Shown here piece by piece: positions 5,758 to 6,901 of a stretch of DNA of 6,901 nucleotides. The stretch covers positions 1-6,901 of the forward strand of contig DASRFJ010000192.1 in the NCBI GenBank assembly GCA_035651595.1, given 5' to 3'. Position 1 is the first letter of the stretch, and every line of letters begins with the position of its first letter. A model generated the notes under the pieces. The model was not told where the DNA came from. It made no database searches and was given only the letters and a program-made list of their open reading frames with translations. The stretch comes from JAFARZ01 sp035651595. Its GTDB lineage: Bacteria > Actinomycetota > Actinomycetes > Streptosporangiales > Streptosporangiaceae. Both the position numbers and the translations under genes were made by a program.

Positions 5758-6861
5758 TTAGCGCCGCAGGTAACGCTCCGCGTCGTGGGCGCGCAGCCTC
5801 ATCCCGTGTCCTGACTGATCCGGATCTGGCCGCAGGAAACCGCCGTCGGGATCGAGGGCCCCGTCGAAAAGCATGCCTTCTATCCGCTGATGGTCGTGGA
5901 AGTACTCAAGGTGCCGCAGGTTCGGTATCGCGGCCGCGACGTGCGCGTGCAGGTTCGGTGCGCAGTGCCCGGAGACCTGGAGGTTATGTGCCGCGGCCAG
6001 CGCCGCTGCGCGGAGGAACCCGGTAATTCCGCCACACCGCGTCACGTCGAGCTGAAGGCAATCCACGGCACCTGCGTCGATGAGCCGCGCCGAATCGGCC
6101 AGCGTCCAGCTGTACTCCCCGGCGGCCACGTCAGGGAGTACCTGCCGTCGGACCGCGGCGAGCCCATCGGGGTCCTGTGAGGAGACCGGTTCCTCGAACC
6201 AGGTCACGCCGAAGTCGGCAAGCCGGTGCGCTACCCGGACGGCCTGTCCGGTCCGGTACCCGCCGTTGGCGTCCACGTAAAGCTCCGCGTCCGGGCCGAT
6301 CACCTCACGAGCGAGCTGGACACGGGCCAGGTCCCTTTGTTCGTTGGTCCCCCACGACTCGCCGATCTTGATCTTCACCCGGGGGATTCGCTGCTTGTCC
6401 ACCCAGTCACTTAGCTGTTCTCTGGTGCGTTCATCGGCGTAGCTGGTGAACCCGCCGCTGCCGTACACCGGCACATCGTCGCGGGCGCGACCGAGCAGGC
6501 CGGACAGCGGCACGCCGAGCAGCCGTGCCTTGAGATCCCAGAGCGCGATGTCAACCGCCGAGATGGCCGTCGCGGCGATACCCGGCGCGCCGACGTTCCG
6601 TACCTGGCGGGTCATCGCCTCGGTTACCGCCGCGACGTCGAAAGCGTCCCGGCCGGTTACGAGGCCCGCGAGCAGCTCGTCTACCAGCGTTCCCGCCGCG
6701 GCGGACGCGTAGGTCCAGCCCGTGCCCAGCTCGCTACCAGCGCGAGCGGTCACGACGACCATTGTGGTCTTATCCCATGCCAGGGTCCCGTCCGCCTCGG
6801 GAGCGTCGGTAGGCACGACATATACGCGCGTCTCGAGCGCGGTAATCTCCGGTCCGGTCAT
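5758..6861 (-). CDS. Mandelate racemase/muconate lactonizing enzyme family (enolase superfamily) enzyme
   Basis: This 367-residue enzyme has the enolase-superfamily layout: an alpha+beta capping domain (about 1-125) and a (beta/alpha)7-beta barrel. The catalytic positions of the mandelate racemase subgroup are all present. VKIKIGES supplies Lys163 and Lys165. Mg2+ ligands are Asp197 (YVDANGGY), Glu223 (WFEEP) and Glu249 (AGEYSW). Asp272 (LDVTRCGG) and His299 (SGHCAPN) form the His-Asp dyad, and Glu319 (HLEYF) matches the electrophilic Glu317 of mandelate racemase. It should abstract the proton alpha to a carboxylate, giving epimerisation or dehydration of a hydroxy acid; an aldonate or aldarate dehydratase is most likely. 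The substrate cannot be read from sequence. ATG at 6861 follows GGAGG after only 2 nt, a tight spacing, but the N-terminus MTGPEITALETRVY fits the family. Confidence 0.93.
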   Translation of the reverse strand: MTGPEITALETRVYVVPTDAPEADGTLAWDKTTMVVVTARAGSELGTGWTYASAAAGTLVDELLAGLVTGRDAFDVAAVTEAMTRQVRNVGAPGIAATAISAVDIALWDLKARLLGVPLSGLLGRARDDVPVYGSGGFTSYADERTREQLSDWVDKQRIPRVKIKIGESWGTNEQRDLARVQLAREVIGPDAELYVDANGGYRTGQAVRVAHRLADFGVTWFEEPVSSQDPDGLAAVRRQVLPDVAAGEYSWTLADSARLIDAGAVDCLQLDVTRCGGITGFLRAAALAAAHNLQVSGHCAPNLHAHVAAAIPNLRHLEYFHDHQRIEGMLFDGALDPDGGFLRPDPDQSGHGMRLRAHDAERYLRR

Positions 6862-6901
6862 CGCCTCCGCTTACCGCCCCTCCCCCTTGTCACCGGAGTG
6901 C

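Overview
The window is high-GC DNA with strong third-position G/C bias, GGAGG-type ribosome binding sites and GTG starts. This suggests a mycelial actinomycete (Streptomyces or a relative). I recognise seven protein genes (one partial) and one tRNA gene. No CRISPR array, rRNA gene or transposase is visible.

Left part, 1-1903: this looks like one end of an integrated mobile element. A tyrosine recombinase gene (659-1765, minus) lies just beyond the 3' end of a tRNA-Arg(CCU) gene (1903-1975, minus). Downstream of the recombinase is a 9-bp GC-rich hairpin. After it comes the N-terminal 188 codons of a multi-pass membrane protein resembling the DUF2637/SpdB-type proteins of actinomycete elements; this gene runs off the left edge. 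The likely attachment site is in the 3' half of the tRNA, so the element would extend leftwards out of view and everything right of the tRNA would be host chromosome. The strip between tRNA and recombinase carries short inverted repeats, one matching the tRNA anticodon arm.

Middle part, 2158-3611: two divergent genes share a 110-bp intergenic region containing an AT-rich island. One encodes a small conserved actinobacterial protein of unknown function (SCO5389-like by recall). The other encodes a SIMIBI P-loop ATPase of the CooC/MinD/ParA type. The arrangement suggests a functional pair with unknown client.

Right part, 3683-6861: a gene for a protein with GH43-like five-bladed beta-propeller features probably starts as a leaderless message. 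It converges on, and overlaps by 38 bp, a PAPS-dependent sulfotransferase gene. Upstream of the sulfotransferase on the same strand is a mandelate-racemase-type member of the enolase superfamily with a complete set of catalytic positions, probably a sugar-acid dehydratase or epimerase. These three genes suggest carbohydrate metabolism or modification, but nothing in the sequence proves that they work together.

The most useful points are the tRNA-anchored element end, the truncated membrane gene, the leaderless start and the ATPase/unknown-protein pair. I see no definite new system.
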